64,000 bases of DNA, taken from the NCBI GenBank assembly GCA_051881355.1, contig JBJEPS010000078.1:1-64000 (forward strand). The letters are read 5' to 3'. Under the pieces are notes generated by a model. That model was not told the DNA's origin. It did no database searches and saw only the letters and a program-made list of their open reading frames with translations. How positions within the stretch are numbered: position 1 is the first letter of the stretch; every line of letters begins with the position of its first letter. The stretch comes from Fimenecus sp051881355 (GTDB lineage Bacteria > Bacillota > Clostridia > Oscillospirales > Acutalibacteraceae). The position numbers and the translations under genes were made by a program. Below are positions 8,167-17,129 of the stretch, one piece after another.

Positions 8167-9372
8167 ATGGGACTGATTGTTCAGAAATTCGGCGGCAGCT
8201 CGGTTGCCAATGCCGAAAGAGTGATGAATGTCGCAAATATCGTCACCGATACCTACCGCGCGGGCAACGATGTTGTCGTGGTAGTTTCGGCACAGGGCGA
8301 TACGACCGACGATTTGATTGAAAAGGCGCACGAAATTAACGCCGCCCCCTCAAAACGGGAAATGGATATGCTGTTGACCTCGGGCGAGCAGATTTCGATT
8401 GCCCTTTTGGCAATGGCGATTGAAAAGCTCGGTTGCCCGGTAGTGTCCTTGCTCGGCTGGCAGGCAGGCTTCAATACCAGCTCTGCTTACGGTATGGCGC
8501 GCATCAAATCCATTAAAACAGATCGTCTGCGCGCGGAAATTGACCGCCATAACATTGTTGTGGTTGCGGGCTTCCAAGGTATTAACAAATACGATGACCT
8601 GACCACCCTCGGGCGCGGCGGCTCGGATACCAGCGCCGTGGCGATTGCGGCGGCAATGCACGCCGACCGCTGTCAGATTTTCACCGATGTGGAGGGCGTA
8701 TTTACCGCTGACCCGCGCAAGGTGGAGAATGCGAAGAAATTACAGGAAATTACCTACGACGAAATGTTGGAGCTTGCCACCCTCGGCGCGCAGGTGCTCA
8801 ATAATCGTTCCGTCGAAATGGCGAAAAAATACAATGTGGAAGTCGAAGTACTTTCCAGCTTAAAAAGAGTGCCCGGCACAATCGTTAAGGAGGTCGCAAA
8901 AATGGAAAAAATGTTGGTCAGAGGGGTTACGAAGGATACCGACGTTGCCCGTATATCCGTGAAGAAAATCCCCAATAACCCCGGTGTGGCGTTCAAACTG
9001 TTCGCAAAGCTGGCACAGAAGAAAATCAATGTGGATATTATTTTGCAGTCTGTCGGCAGAGATGATACAAAGGATATTACCTTTACCGTTTCCAAAGAAA
9101 ATGCCGAAGAAGCTGTGCAAGCCGTGCTTGATACCTTTGATATGGACGAAAGCAATGTGATTTGCGACAAAGAAGTTGCGAAAATCTCCGTGGTCGGCGC
9201 GGGTATGGAGTCCCACCCCGGCACCGCGTCCAAGATGTTCGAGGCGCTCTATGAGCACGATATCAACATTGATATGATTTCTACCAGCGAAATCAAAATT
9301 TCGGTGCTGATTGATTTAAAAGACGCCGATCGTGCGGTTTCTGCCGTGCACAAAGCGTTTTATCCCGCTTGA
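8167..9372 (+). CDS. ask: Aspartate kinase
   Basis: A 401-residue aspartokinase that phosphorylates aspartate. The N-terminal kinase domain shows VQKFGGSSVAN, the LTSGEQIS loop, GRGGSDTSAVAIAAA and the TDVEGVFTADPR segment. Two C-terminal ACT domains (residues about 250-401) bind the lysine/threonine effectors. The start has GGAGG 5 nt upstream. A second in-frame ATG at 8902 has its own strong Shine-Dalgarno, matching the B. subtilis LysC and C. glutamicum pattern of a separately translated ACT-only beta subunit. It pairs with hom and ends at an intrinsic terminator. Confidence 0.95.
   Translation: MGLIVQKFGGSSVANAERVMNVANIVTDTYRAGNDVVVVVSAQGDTTDDLIEKAHEINAAPSKREMDMLLTSGEQISIALLAMAIEKLGCPVVSLLGWQAGFNTSSAYGMARIKSIKTDRLRAEIDRHNIVVVAGFQGINKYDDLTTLGRGGSDTSAVAIAAAMHADRCQIFTDVEGVFTADPRKVENAKKLQEITYDEMLELATLGAQVLNNRSVEMAKKYNVEVEVLSSLKRVPGTIVKEVAKMEKMLVRGVTKDTDVARISVKKIPNNPGVAFKLFAKLAQKKINVDIILQSVGRDDTKDITFTVSKENAEEAVQAVLDTFDMDESNVICDKEVAKISVVGAGMESHPGTASKMFEALYEHDINIDMISTSEIKISVLIDLKDADRAVSAVHKAFYPA
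8887..8904 (+). promoter_or_regulatory. Internal ribosome-binding site and start for an ACT-domain beta subunit
   Basis: Inside ask, AAGGAGG (8887-8893) sits 8 nt before an in-frame ATG at 8902-8904. Initiation there would give a 156-residue protein made only of the two ACT domains. Dual translation of this kind is established for some Gram-positive alpha2beta2 aspartokinases; here it is inferred from sequence. Confidence 0.65.
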
Positions 9373-9388
9373 TTTTATACAGAAAAGG

Positions 9389-9427
9389 AACAACTCCCTT
9401 TCCGAACGGAAGGGGAGTTGTTTTTTT
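9389..9427 (+). terminator. Intrinsic terminator of hom-ask
   Basis: A strong GC-containing stem formed by CAACTCCCTTTCCG and CGGAAGGGGAGTTG around a short loop, followed by seven T. It also lies downstream of the convergent prfB gene. Confidence 0.88.
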
Positions 9428-9441
9428 GCTGTATTTTTGGT

Positions 9442-10563
9442 TTAGCCTTGTTCCAATTTCTTTTGGGATTCCATTTTTAAGTAGGCATTGATAAACCCGT
9501 CCAAATCGCCGTCCATCACATTGTTGATGTTGCCCGACTCAAAATTGGTGCGGTGGTCTTTAACCAGTTGGTACGGCATAAACACATACGAACGGATTTG
9601 ACTGCCCCACGCGATTTCTTTCTGGTCACCCTTAATATCCGAAATCTTTTCGAGGTGCTCACGCTCCTTAATCTCCACCAATTTGGATTTGAGCATGCGC
9701 ATAGCGACCTCGCGGTTTTGGTGCTGGCTGCGTTCGACTTGGCAGGAGACGACAATGCCTGTCGGAATGTGCGTTAACCGCACGGCAGAGGAGGTCTTGT
9801 TGACCTTTTGCCCGCCCGCGCCGCTGGAACGGTATACGTCCATTTTAATGTCCTCGGGCGCGATTTCCACTTCGATGGTGTCGTCGATTTCGGGCATGAC
9901 TTCCAAAGAGGCGAACGAGGTGTGACGACGCCCTTCCGAGTCGAACGGGGAAACACGCACCAAGCGGTGAATGCCCGTTTCGCTCTTTAAAAAGCCGTAA
10001 GCGTTTTCGCCCTCAATGAGAATGCTCGCGGATTTCAAGCCCGCTTCGTCGCCGTCGAGGTAATCGAGCGTCGACACCTTGTAGCCGTGGCGCTCGCCCC
10101 ATCGGTTATACATACGGAACAGCATTTGTGCCCAGTCCTGCGCTTCCGTGCCGCCCGCGCCTGCGTGGAAGGTGAGAATGGCATTTTTGCTGTCATACTC
10201 GCCTGAAAGCAGGGTGGTGAGCGTCATTGTGTCCAAATTGCTCTCAAACAATTTTACATTTTCTTCGCACTCGGGCAGTAATTCCAAATCGCCCTCTTCG
10301 TCGGAAAGCTCAATCATCACCAGTGCGTCGTCATAATCCGCACATAGCTTTTCATACGACGAAACCTTCGACTTTAAGGCGCTTGTGCGCTTTAACACGG
10401 CTTGGGAATTTTGCAAATCGTCCCAAAAGCCGTCTTCCGCCGCTTTTTGCTCCAACACGGCGATTTCCTCTTTCATTTTTTGCAAGCCCAAAGCCTCGGA
10501 AAGGTCTTTTAATGCCTTTTCGTGCCCTAAAAGCCGCAAACGCAATTCTTCAAACTGCAACAT
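9442..10563 (-). CDS. prfB: Peptide chain release factor 2
   Basis: A 373-residue RF2 that recognises UGA/UAA codons and triggers peptide release. It has the SPF tripeptide typical of RF2 (in RVSPFDSEGRRHTSF) and the GGQ motif (SSGAGGQKVNKT) that reaches the peptidyl-transferase centre. The frame is continuous through the N-terminal coiled-coil region, so the +1 programmed-frameshift autoregulation found in many bacteria is absent. The start at 10563 follows AAAAGGA; an upstream in-frame Met adds residues unrelated to the family. Confidence 0.95.
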   Translation of the reverse strand: MLQFEELRLRLLGHEKALKDLSEALGLQKMKEEIAVLEQKAAEDGFWDDLQNSQAVLKRTSALKSKVSSYEKLCADYDDALVMIELSDEEGDLELLPECEENVKLFESNLDTMTLTTLLSGEYDSKNAILTFHAGAGGTEAQDWAQMLFRMYNRWGERHGYKVSTLDYLDGDEAGLKSASILIEGENAYGFLKSETGIHRLVRVSPFDSEGRRHTSFASLEVMPEIDDTIEVEIAPEDIKMDVYRSSGAGGQKVNKTSSAVRLTHIPTGIVVSCQVERSQHQNREVAMRMLKSKLVEIKEREHLEKISDIKGDQKEIAWGSQIRSYVFMPYQLVKDHRTNFESGNINNVMDGDLDGFINAYLKMESQKKLEQG

Positions 10564-10642
10564 ACCGTTAATTCCTTTTCTGTAAAATAATACAAAGCTC
10601 AATTCGATTTAGTATTTTACTATAAACTGTAAAAATATGCAA

Positions 10643-11308
10643 CTATTTCAAGCAGGGAATTATCTTTTTGGCGACAGCGGCAAATCCCTGTGCGTTTAAA
10701 TGCAGTCCGTCAAATGTGAATTCCTTGGAAAGTCTGCCTTTTTTGTCCGCGAGCGTCTCGGTCAAATCCAGCCAGAAAGCGTTGTACTGCGCGGCAATCT
10801 CCCGCAACACGGTGTTGAGCGCGGCAATCTCCTCGTTGCGGCGTTTGCCGACCATTTGCCTTGCGGCAAAGTTTACATGGCGGTTGACAGGGTATACGGC
10901 TTGCAAAACGATGTTGGTGTTCGGGCAAAGCGAACGGGCGGTTTTTAAGGTTTCGCGGATGTTTTCCACAATAAATTCCTGCGGCATGGAGAGACCCAAA
11001 TCGTTTGTGCCGATTAAAAGCACCAAATTGCGGGGCTCTAAATTGAGCGCGTTGGATTTTAACCGTTCCAAAAGACGGTCGCTCGTGTCGCCGCTGATGC
11101 CGCGGTTGTAAACTGCCTGCCCGCTTTTTTGTGAAAAATCAAAGAAGAACTCATAATGATTAAACAATTCGGTAATGGAATCCCCGAGCAACACGGTTTG
11201 CCCCTTTTGGCAGTAATTTTCATTTAAGAATAAAAAGTTTTCTTTCTTTACGGTTTTCACAAGGTCGTATTTGGTTTTTTTCTGTAATTTTGTAAATTCT
11301 TCTGTCAT
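10643..11308 (-). CDS. SGNH/GDSL-family hydrolase
   Basis: 221 residues with the SGNH esterase blocks: GDSIT (nucleophile Ser, about residue 43), NRGISGDT with the oxyanion Gly, GTNDLG with the Asn, and C-terminal DGLHLNAQG with the catalytic Asp and His. There is no signal peptide, so it is cytoplasmic. Such proteins deacetylate or deacylate sugars and lipids; the substrate is not deducible. It is transcribed alone from AT-rich upstream DNA. Confidence 0.85.
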   Translation of the reverse strand: MTEEFTKLQKKTKYDLVKTVKKENFLFLNENYCQKGQTVLLGDSITELFNHYEFFFDFSQKSGQAVYNRGISGDTSDRLLERLKSNALNLEPRNLVLLIGTNDLGLSMPQEFIVENIRETLKTARSLCPNTNIVLQAVYPVNRHVNFAARQMVGKRRNEEIAALNTVLREIAAQYNAFWLDLTETLADKKGRLSKEFTFDGLHLNAQGFAAVAKKIIPCLK

Positions 11309-11436
11309 TTTGTACCAACTCCGACGGTATTATACAATATGATGCCGGCGAATGCAAATTTTTTATTTTTTGCAGCAAAAATATAAAAAAACAAAAAAAT
11401 TACGATAAAAACAGACCATTTTCCCTGTATTTTCTC

Positions 11437-11465
11437 TTGCATATTCAATTTAAATTTGGTAAAAT
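11437..11465 (+). promoter_or_regulatory. Promoter of the dockerin surface protein gene
   Basis: TTGCAT (11437-11442), 17-nt spacer, TAAAAT (11460-11465), in a strongly AT-rich leader that starts about 60 bp before the coding region. Confidence 0.6.
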
Positions 11466-11526
11466 GTACATATAAGTATCCTAAAATAGGGTACTGTTGT
11501 TTTGAGCTTTAAAGGAGATGGTCACC

Positions 11527-14500
11527 TTGCAAAAAACGCAAAAAAGATTTTGGAGTGTGTTGCTTTCGGCGGTGTTATTGTTGACGGCGCTGTTGCCCGG
11601 ATTTACGGTGCTGGCGGCTTCGGCAACGATTATTATTACACAGGACGGCGAGGAGGTTACCGAGCGTCTGGAGGTACAGGAATACCGTTCCATACAGCTT
11701 GACTACATAACCGAGGGCGACGTCCCCGAGGGGGCGTATGTCACTTGGGAGAGTAATCTGCCGCTTTTGGCAGGCGTGGACGAAACCGGTAAGGTTACGG
11801 GCTATGACTACTCCAAAGCCGCCATCATTACGAAGTGGCTGGATGAAAATGTCCGTCCTTTGCCGCTGGTCGGTGATGCCTTGGCAGACGAAATCGAAAA
11901 CCAAATTCAGGCAAAATGCGATGAAATGGGCGTGGATTTGGACGATTTGAACAATGATACCATTGTGGCGATTGTGCGCGCTTTAGCAGGTGATACCTTG
12001 GCGGACAGTCTCCAAAATGCCCTGGACAATATGAATGTGGAAATTACTGCCACCCTTTGTGCGGCGGACGGCTCGGTCTTGGCAACGGATATGGTGGAGG
12101 TTGTCGTAACCAAAAGCGTGATTGCCAACGTCGCACCGACAGGGGTACATATTACCAACAAAAACAGCGTACCGACAACGGTTGCGGTCGGGGCGCAGGT
12201 ACAGTTGTACGGTGTTTGCACACCCGTGCGCCTGCATGAAGGTGTAAAATGGACGGTGGGCAGTACAATTTTTGACTCGGAATCGAGCAAGCATGCCAAT
12301 GTGACTTCCGACGGTTTGGTCACCTTTACGTCTGCCGGAACAGCCACTGTGCGGTTGAATCCCGAAAGTACGGCGTATTCTGCTTTTACCGATAAAATTA
12401 CTTTTACGGTATTAGAGCCCGAAGATTTGCCGGTAGAGGATTTTAACATTACCGGTACACTCAAGGTGGACGAGGGCGCAACCACCCAGCTTGCCATTAC
12501 GGATTTGACCCCTGCAGGTGCATACACGGGCGACCTTGTGTGGGAAAGCTCCGACCCGTCTGTTGCGGCAGTCGACCAAAGCGGTTTGGTGACGGGCTTG
12601 GACGGCGGCAGCGGTGCATTTACTTACAGCAAAACTGCGACCATTACGGCAACCATCGGCGGGATTTCCAAATCGGTGGAAGTCACCGTCAACCGTAAAT
12701 TGTTAAATTCGACCATCTCCGGTATTGAAATTATCGGCGAACCTGTTATTCCGAATAATGCTTCTTCCACCTATACCATTCAGATCACGCCTGACCGTTT
12801 GAACACGAGCAGCTCTGTTGTGCGGGAATGGGGTATGACCGACCCGCTGACTGAGGAAGTCATTTGGGCGACGGCAGATACACCTGCGGATACGAGCCTT
12901 GCTACGCTGACGGCAGACGGCGTGCTGACGCCGAAACAAAGCGGCATTATGATCATTCACGCGCGTGCTACGCAAGGCGAGGTGGTCTTGGAAACCGAAA
13001 TGACGGTTACGGCGGGCAACGCGATTACGGATTTTGAAATCACCGGTGATACCGATATTTTTGAAGGTACGATTGAAACCTTACGCGTCGATAACATTTC
13101 TCCTGAAGATTACGATACAGCGCTTTTGCAAACGGTGGTTTGGACCTCCTCTGACCCGAGCATTGCCGTAGTTGATGAAAAAGGTGCAGTATACGGTGTG
13201 GACGCAGGCGGTTTAACCATTTTCCATACCAAAAAAGTGACGATTACCGCCACCATCGGCGGCATCTCCAGAAGCGTGGAGGTGACCATTCGCGGGAACA
13301 GCGTGAATACCTTAACAAGCGCGACCATCTATGGCAGTGATTATGTCATCAAGGACTTCCCGCGGACCTATACAGCCACATTCTCTCCCTCGCGTATTTC
13401 GGTGAAAAATGTGCACTGGGGCGTGCCGACGGACGCGGGCGCCCGTCCGTGGACAAGTGCTTGGAGCAGTACGGAAGGGAATCAGCAGAACGCCATTGCC
13501 ACAGTAGATAACAACGGCGTTGTGTACGGCAATTCCGCCGGTACCACCGACTTGTATGTGTTCGGCAGAGAGGGTGCAACAAAGCTGGACGGTTCTTATG
13601 TCGAGGACATCAAAACCATTCAAATCGTCGAATTGGAACCGGACAGCATCACTTTGACTGCGCCGACGCGCAAAAATTATGTGGAGGGCGAAACCGAACT
13701 CGATTTAACAGGGCTGAAAGTTGTTCTTAACTATAATAAAGAAGATATCAGCCGATACTATGATACTACCGATTGGACGGATAGCGATTTTTCGGTCGAA
13801 GTTACCGATTATACTATTTCGGAAATCAATCAAAAGATTTTAGATAATGAGCAGTATATCCTGGTATCGGTTACCCGTGCAGGGGAAACCTATCGCGGCG
13901 TGTTCCCGATTGTGCTGGAATCTAAAAAAGTGACGAGCATTGACCTTGTCAATCCACGCTATATTTATTCCGAGGGCGAAACCGAGTTGGATTTAGAGGG
14001 CTTAGAGGTCACAGCCAATTACAGCAATGCGGAATCGGAACTCGTAACGGATTATTTAGTCGATGACGATATGTTTGACCCGACGCTTTTAGACGTGGAA
14101 CAGCAAATCCCCGTGACCTATACGCACGAAGGGCTGTCAGCAACGGCAACCTTCCCCGTCATCATTTACGGGACACCCGTGCTGCGTGTGGACACCGGTG
14201 ACTATGCGGGCGGCTGGACACCGAACGATGTCACCTTTACCCTGTCAGCAACACACCCGATGGACGCAATAACCTATTTTTATAGAACAGACAGCAATCC
14301 CGAATGGATTGCACTTGACGGCGACACCTTGACCGTGGACGAAAACATACAGGAAACTTATTATTTCAAAGCGATCAACTCTGTCGATGTTGAAAGTGCG
14401 GAATCTCAAGGGTATACGGTACAGCGTGACGATATTTCTCCTGATTTCACATTGACACCGGCAGAAACGAAGCTGATCAATCAGTCCTTCGCTGTTTCGA

Positions 14501-16536
14501 TTGACGGACTTTCGATCGGCGCTTCGGGCGTACAGTCCGTCACCTTGAACGGTACGGATATCACGGAAGATTACAGTGCGTTTATCGTAGACGAAAACGG
14601 CATCTATACCGTAAAAGTGACGGCGGGCAACGGGCTTTTCTGTGAAAGGACTGTTGAAATCAGCAATATTGATAAAATCGTGCCGACTGTGACCGAAGTG
14701 GATGTTCAACATAAAAATTCCGGCGGATTTGCACGGTTCATCAGCGAACTGACTTACGGCAAATTCTTTAACGAAGAAATCGAATTGACGATAGAAGCTA
14801 CCGACGAAGGCGTTTCGGGGATTGCAAAAGTGGAATATCGTTGGTATGATGCGGACACCGATACCTATTCCGACTGGGCGATGTACGATGCCCAAAATAA
14901 GCCGACCCAAGCGCCGAGCTTCAGAGGCTACGCAGAAGCACGCGCCACGGACGCGGCAGGCAATGTTTCGGCTGTTGTGACGAGCGACGGTGTAACGGTA
15001 GACGGCACAAAGCCTTCCATTGTCAAAATTACGGCAACATATAACGACGAAATTTATCAAAGCTCCGAATGGGTGGCAGATGATGTTGTACTGACCTTGG
15101 AAAGCAATGCGTATTCGGGGATTTATGCCTACCAATATCGCGTGGACGGCGGTGCGTGGCTGGAGCTTTCGGGCAATACACTGACGGCAACCGAAGAGGG
15201 TAGACATGTGTATGAGTTCCGCGCACTCAGCAATGCAGGACTTTACAGCGCGGCAACGGTGCAGGTGGTGCAAATTGACCGCCAAAAGCCGGTTATCCGC
15301 GTAGAATTCGACGGCACCTTCGGTCGCTGGACGGCGCAGGGGGCACGCTTTAACTTCTCTACCGAGGCAGAAAGCCTTTCGGGCATTACCTATTATTACT
15401 CCGACGGTACGGGTTGGTATGAATTTGACGGCTCTGAATTGAATTTGACGCAAAACACCAATGCGGTGTACTGCTTTAAGGCTGTCAACGGTGCAGGCAC
15501 GGAAAGCACCACTTCGGACAGCTACCGTGTGATGATTGATACCACCGAGCCGGATATCATTTTGACACCGACGGTAACCGAACCGACGGAAACGCCGTAT
15601 TTGGTGAATTACAAGGCGATTGTCGGACCTTCCGGCTTGGCGTCTGTAACCATAGACGGGTGTGACATCACCCAGGAAACATCGTTTATTGTGGTGGAAA
15701 ACGGCAATTATTTGGTTACGGTGACCGGCAACAACGGCAGAGCAAAAACTGTGTTGTTGACCATCAGCAATTTCCCGGATAACACAGCAACCCCGATTTT
15801 ACAAGTGGGTGTTTCCGGTGCACTCGGCGTGCAAACCGACAAGCCGATTACCTTTACACTCTCCACGCCGAATTATACCTCAGGGATTACCTATTATTAT
15901 TCTACCGGTGAAAAATGGGTGAAACTGTCCGGGGATACCTTAACGATTGACAGCGAAACCAAAGCGACTTACACCTTTAAAGCAGTCAATCAATCGGGTG
16001 TAGAAAGCTATGTTTCCCCCGCCTACGAGGTTTGGTTTGAGAAAACGGAAATCAAGCAGATTTTGCCGAACGAGGACGGCAGCACGGACATTACGGTAGA
16101 CCGTTCGCAGGGCACAACCTATCTTGTGGGGTTGAACGCAGAAAATACTTCTGTTGCAGAGCTGAAAGCAAACTTGCAAAATGAGGATACACAGATTATT
16201 GTACGACGCGGGGATACCGTGTTGACAGACAGCGATGCGGTCGGCACAGGCTGTGTGGTGCAGTGCGTTTCCGTGAAAGACGTTGCCGTGATTTACGAGA
16301 GTGCAACCGTCATTTTGTACGGAGATGTCAACGGCGACGGTCTGATTGACGAAACCGATTACCGCACGATGAGCACTGCGTCCTTGGTGGATTCCTCAGC
16401 CATTGGCGACGGCGTATACAGCGTGGCGGCGGACTTGAACGGCGACGGTGTCGTGGATTTCTTCGATGTGGCAATGTTAAACTTGCATCTGTCCGGAACA
16501 TGCACGTTGGACCAAACCGCGCAGCTTTACAAATAA
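11527..16536 (+). CDS. Large secreted Ig-like modular protein with C-terminal dockerin
   Basis: 1669 residues. A signal peptide (about 1-31) is followed by bacterial Ig-like modules. Two BIG2-type modules (about 304-395 and 501-595) share the TITATIGGIS core and are each followed by a second related module, so an A-B pair is duplicated. Two Big_3-type modules follow (from about 706 and 804, both with a Y-x-EGETELDL motif). Four related beta modules start near 895, 1178, 1264 and 1433 (pattern GITYYY...W..L.GDTLT...FKAVN). Near the C-terminus is a type I dockerin (about 1599-1655) with two calcium loops, GDVNGDGLIDETDY and ADLNGDGVVDFFDV. No catalytic domain is recognisable, so an adhesion, glycan-binding or structural role in a cohesin-based surface complex is inferred. 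The start is TTG: AAGGAGATGGTCA is a near-complete anti-Shine-Dalgarno match with TTG at proper spacing, whereas the ATG at 11518 falls inside it. Confidence 0.88.
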   Translation: MQKTQKRFWSVLLSAVLLLTALLPGFTVLAASATIIITQDGEEVTERLEVQEYRSIQLDYITEGDVPEGAYVTWESNLPLLAGVDETGKVTGYDYSKAAIITKWLDENVRPLPLVGDALADEIENQIQAKCDEMGVDLDDLNNDTIVAIVRALAGDTLADSLQNALDNMNVEITATLCAADGSVLATDMVEVVVTKSVIANVAPTGVHITNKNSVPTTVAVGAQVQLYGVCTPVRLHEGVKWTVGSTIFDSESSKHANVTSDGLVTFTSAGTATVRLNPESTAYSAFTDKITFTVLEPEDLPVEDFNITGTLKVDEGATTQLAITDLTPAGAYTGDLVWESSDPSVAAVDQSGLVTGLDGGSGAFTYSKTATITATIGGISKSVEVTVNRKLLNSTISGIEIIGEPVIPNNASSTYTIQITPDRLNTSSSVVREWGMTDPLTEEVIWATADTPADTSLATLTADGVLTPKQSGIMIIHARATQGEVVLETEMTVTAGNAITDFEITGDTDIFEGTIETLRVDNISPEDYDTALLQTVVWTSSDPSIAVVDEKGAVYGVDAGGLTIFHTKKVTITATIGGISRSVEVTIRGNSVNTLTSATIYGSDYVIKDFPRTYTATFSPSRISVKNVHWGVPTDAGARPWTSAWSSTEGNQQNAIATVDNNGVVYGNSAGTTDLYVFGREGATKLDGSYVEDIKTIQIVELEPDSITLTAPTRKNYVEGETELDLTGLKVVLNYNKEDISRYYDTTDWTDSDFSVEVTDYTISEINQKILDNEQYILVSVTRAGETYRGVFPIVLESKKVTSIDLVNPRYIYSEGETELDLEGLEVTANYSNAESELVTDYLVDDDMFDPTLLDVEQQIPVTYTHEGLSATATFPVIIYGTPVLRVDTGDYAGGWTPNDVTFTLSATHPMDAITYFYRTDSNPEWIALDGDTLTVDENIQETYYFKAINSVDVESAESQGYTVQRDDISPDFTLTPAETKLINQSFAVSIDGLSIGASGVQSVTLNGTDITEDYSAFIVDENGIYTVKVTAGNGLFCERTVEISNIDKIVPTVTEVDVQHKNSGGFARFISELTYGKFFNEEIELTIEATDEGVSGIAKVEYRWYDADTDTYSDWAMYDAQNKPTQAPSFRGYAEARATDAAGNVSAVVTSDGVTVDGTKPSIVKITATYNDEIYQSSEWVADDVVLTLESNAYSGIYAYQYRVDGGAWLELSGNTLTATEEGRHVYEFRALSNAGLYSAATVQVVQIDRQKPVIRVEFDGTFGRWTAQGARFNFSTEAESLSGITYYYSDGTGWYEFDGSELNLTQNTNAVYCFKAVNGAGTESTTSDSYRVMIDTTEPDIILTPTVTEPTETPYLVNYKAIVGPSGLASVTIDGCDITQETSFIVVENGNYLVTVTGNNGRAKTVLLTISNFPDNTATPILQVGVSGALGVQTDKPITFTLSTPNYTSGITYYYSTGEKWVKLSGDTLTIDSETKATYTFKAVNQSGVESYVSPAYEVWFEKTEIKQILPNEDGSTDITVDRSQGTTYLVGLNAENTSVAELKANLQNEDTQIIVRRGDTVLTDSDAVGTGCVVQCVSVKDVAVIYESATVILYGDVNGDGLIDETDYRTMSTASLVDSSAIGDGVYSVAADLNGDGVVDFFDVAMLNLHLSGTCTLDQTAQLYK

Positions 16537-16537
16537 A

Positions 16538-16568
16538 CCGTAAAAAGGGGACAGTTCCCTTTTTACGG
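16538..16568 (+). terminator. Hairpin after the dockerin gene
   Basis: The arms CCGTAAAAAGGG and CCCTTTTTACGG form an inverted repeat directly after the stop codon. The T-run is inside the stem rather than after it, so termination strength is uncertain. Confidence 0.5.
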
Positions 16569-16601
16569 ACTTTACAAACACAAATTCGGGAAGCGAGATA
16601 A

Positions 16602-17129
16602 ATGAACACCGAAAAACGACAACAGGTGATTAACGGATACTGTGATGCGGTCGGAGATTTGCTTTCGAGTGCAGTTGTGCAGCAGATGCGGCAGTATCCG
16701 CACCATAAAACGGTCAGCACCTTTTGGCACAGCGTGTATGTGTCCTATCTTACCTATCGGTTTTGCGGCGAACTGCATTTACAGCAGCGAGAAGCCGCCC
16801 GCGCCGCGCTTTTGCATGACTTTTATTTGTATAATTGGTATGTAGAAAAGCACGGTGAGTACCATGTTTGGTATCACCCGAAAACGGCGGTAAAAAATGC
16901 AGAAAGCTACTTCGGACCGCTGACGGAAAAGCAAAAAAATATGATTTTAAGTCATATGTGGCCACTGTTTGTCGAACCGCCGAAATCGAAAGAGGCATAT
17001 GTGCTGACTTTGGCGGACAAAATTGCCGCCACACGGGATTTGTTGGGGTTTGCGGATACTTTTAAGCCTATGTATGCACAAATTGAAAGGGAGCTGAAAC
17101 GGCGTGGAGCTTTTGAGAACCGTAGCTGA
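16602..17129 (+). CDS. HD-domain hydrolase paired with a CmpB-like membrane protein
   Basis: 175 residues with an HD fold: an early His (TFWHSVYVSYLTY), the LLHDFYLYNW doublet, then WYHPKTAVKNA and a further His in ILSHMWPLF, and Asp in TLADKIAATRD. Metal-dependent phosphohydrolase activity is expected; the substrate is unknown. The following membrane gene begins 26 nt before its stop, indicating tight coupling. I recall this HD/PF06541-type pairing in other clostridia, suggesting a shared but undefined role. Confidence 0.75.
   Translation: MNTEKRQQVINGYCDAVGDLLSSAVVQQMRQYPHHKTVSTFWHSVYVSYLTYRFCGELHLQQREAARAALLHDFYLYNWYVEKHGEYHVWYHPKTAVKNAESYFGPLTEKQKNMILSHMWPLFVEPPKSKEAYVLTLADKIAATRDLLGFADTFKPMYAQIERELKRRGAFENRS

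Noticed and set aside
14245..15453. A 402-codon antisense open frame inside the dockerin gene
   Set aside because: It lies wholly opposite a well-supported modular gene, lacks a ribosome site and any domain pattern, and reflects codon bias of the sense strand.
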